Assembly: GCA_963855995.1 (NCBI GenBank)
Contig: OY979719.1
Span: 2,852,001-2,916,000 of the forward strand
Length of the DNA: 64,000 bases
Origin: Muricea muricata
Lineage: Eukaryota > Cnidaria > Anthozoa > Malacalcyonacea > Plexauridae
Direction of reading: 5' to 3'
Shown here: positions 62,201 to 64,000 of the stretch, in pieces
Layout: each line of letters begins with the position of its first letter
Position numbering within the stretch: position 1 is the stretch's first letter
Notes under the pieces: model-generated
Database searches by the model: none
Told to the model about the DNA's origin: nothing
What the model saw: the letters and a program-made list of their open reading frames with translations, nothing else
Translations under genes and position numbers: made by a program

Positions 62201-64000
62201 ACCCCAAAATGATTGCCAAGGACTTTAGCAGGACTTGAACCAGACCAATTGCCAATTCAGGCCAAAGCCTGTACCACTACATCACTCAATCATGTTTGAA
62301 GAAAGGGGTTAATTATTGAGCTTAATAATTATTTCCTTTATTTTTACCCCAAAATGTTTGCAAAGCGCGTTAGCAGGATTTGAACCAGACGAATTCTTAA
62401 CTCTGGCCAAAGCCTGTAACACCACATCACTCCATCATGTTTTGTAATAGGTGTTAATTATTGACTTTAATCATTAGTTCCTTTATTTTTACCTCAAAAT
62501 GTTTGCAAAGGACTTGAGGAGGATTTGAACCAGACCAATTGCTAATTCAAGCCGAAGTCTGTACTACTGCATTACTCAATCGTGTTTGAAACAGGATGCT
62601 AATTATTGACTTTAACCATTATGTCCTTTATTTTTACCCCAAAATGATTGCAAAGGACTTTAGAAGGATTTGAACCATACCAATTGCAAAATCAGGCCAA
62701 AGCCTGTACCACCACATCACTCAATCTAGTTTGAAATAGGATGTTAATTATTGACTTTAATAACTATTTCCTTTATTTTTACCCCAAAATGTTTGCAAAG
62801 GACTTTAGCAGCATTTGAACCGGATTAATTGCTAATTGCATGAAGCCAAAGCCTGTAACACTAAATCACTCAGTCATGTTTAAAAAAAGGATGTTGATTA
62901 TTGACTTAATAATTGTTTCCTTTATTTTTACCCCAAAATGTTTGCAAAGGATCTTAGCAGCATTTGAACCAGACCAATTGCTAATTCAGGCCAAAGCCTG
63001 TAACACTGCACCACTCAATCATTTTTTAAAAAAGGATGTTAATTATTGACTTTAATGATTATTTCCTTTATTTTTACCCAAAAATGATTGCAAAGGACTT
63101 TAGAAGGATTTGAACCAGACCAATTGCTAAATCAGGCCAAAGTCTGTACCACTGCATTACTCAATCTTGTTTGCAAGAAGGTGTTAATTATTGACTTTAA
63201 TAATTATTTCCTTTATTTTTACCCAAAAATGTTTGCAAAGGATCTTAGCAGCATTTGAACCAGACCAATTGCTAATTCAGGCCAAAGCCTGCAACACTGC
63301 ACCACTCAATCATTTTTTAAAAAAGGATGTTAATTATTGACTTTAATGATTATTTTCTTCATTTTTACCCCAAAATGATTAAAAAGGACTTTAGCAGGAT
63401 ATGAACCAGACCAATTGCCAACTCTGGCCAAAGCCTGTACCACCACATCACTCCATCATGTTTGGAAATAGGTGTTAATTGTTGACTTTAATCATTAGTT
63501 CCTTTATTTTTACCTCAAAATGTTTGCAAAGGACTTGAGGAGGATTTGAACCAATTACTAATATAAGCCAAAGTCTGTACCACTGCATCACTCAAACATG
63601 TTTAAAATAGGATCCTAATTATTGACTTCAATCATTTTTCCCTTTATTTTTACCCCAAAATGATTGCAAAGGACTTTAGCAGGATTTGAACCAGACCAAT
63701 TGCTAAATAAGGCCAAAGCCTGTACCACTGCATTACTCGATCTTATTTGCAAAAAGGTGTTAATTATTGACTTTAATAATTATTTCCTTTATTTTTACCC
63801 CAAAATGATTGCAAAGGACTTTAGAAAGATTTGAACCAGACCAATTGCTAAATCAAACTAAAGCCAGTACCACTGCATCACTCAATCTTGTTTGAAATAG
63901 GATGTTAATTATTGACTTTAATAATTATTTCCTTCATCATTACCCAAAAATGTTAACAAAGGACTTTAGCAGCATTTAAACCAGACCAATCGCTAATTGC
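53296..64000 (-). repeat. tRNA-like satellite, block III, 4,894-bp higher-order repeat
   Basis: ATGATTGCAAAGGACTTTAG at 53,296, 58,190 and 63,084 defines a 4,894-bp period: 53,296-58,189, 58,190-63,083 and a third copy running off the window. Each higher-order copy has about 34 monomers, including one shortened to 98 bp (57,221-57,318, again at 62,115). A nested 2,180-bp (15-monomer) duplication aligns 53,296 with 55,476. Minus-strand A and B boxes persist in nearly every monomer. Confidence 0.92.

Noticed and set aside
55293-63049. Identical 69-70 residue frames at 55,293/60,187 and 57,946/62,840
   Set aside because: They recur only because of the 4,894-bp higher-order repeat; the satellite reads as tRNA-like, not coding.

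Overview
The window is nuclear DNA of a cnidarian, most likely a stony coral or a close anthozoan relative. The evidence is AT-rich sequence, short GT-AG introns, multi-exon genes, dense MITEs, LINE and tRNA-derived SINE remnants, and secreted PAN/apple + EGF + fibrinogen-like proteins of the kind reported among coral 'uncharacterized skeletal organic matrix proteins'. There are no operons and no prokaryotic features. Species cannot be fixed from sequence alone.

Region 1 (1-16.7 kb) is a tandemly duplicated locus with three minus-strand paralogs. Gene A (2881 to 346) resolves into seven exons whose splice phases all agree and gives a complete 422-residue secreted protein. Gene B (9488 to 5360) also resolves into seven exons (402 residues), but it has a 17-codon linker exon where A has a second EGF exon. 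Gene C (16181 to 14153) keeps only the four 3' exons. The copies carry different MITE insertions, and empty sites in a sister copy date some of them.

Region 2 (16.7-31.6 kb) is mostly non-coding: palindromes, a 790-bp hAT-like element with a perfect 8-bp target duplication, a two-block 14-bp minisatellite, a mariner-like MITE, a MITE carrying telomere-like TTAGGG repeats, and exons of two weakly supported genes (plus strand 18.5-19.7 kb, minus strand 31.6-28.4 kb). The first exon of the second gene recurs, broken and inverted, at 35.7 kb.

Region 3 (31.6-45.3 kb) holds 5'-truncated LINE reverse-transcriptase remnants, a 554-bp palindrome built of 21-bp repeats, an (AAT)n tract, about 400-bp tandem repeats, another hAT-like MITE, a lone fumarate hydratase exon bracketed by inverted repeats, and a decayed apple-domain exon related to gene B.

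Region 4 (45.3-64 kb) is a satellite of about 145-bp monomers. On the minus strand each unit carries a tRNA-like pol III A box and B box at tRNA spacing, followed by T-runs. From 53,296 the array is organised as a 4,894-bp higher-order repeat, with two complete copies and part of a third. It is interrupted by a 2.55-kb TIR element (with a nested hAT-like MITE), a 21-bp minisatellite open in both strands, and a purine/pyrimidine strand-switching repeat field. This satellite is the most unusual object in the window.
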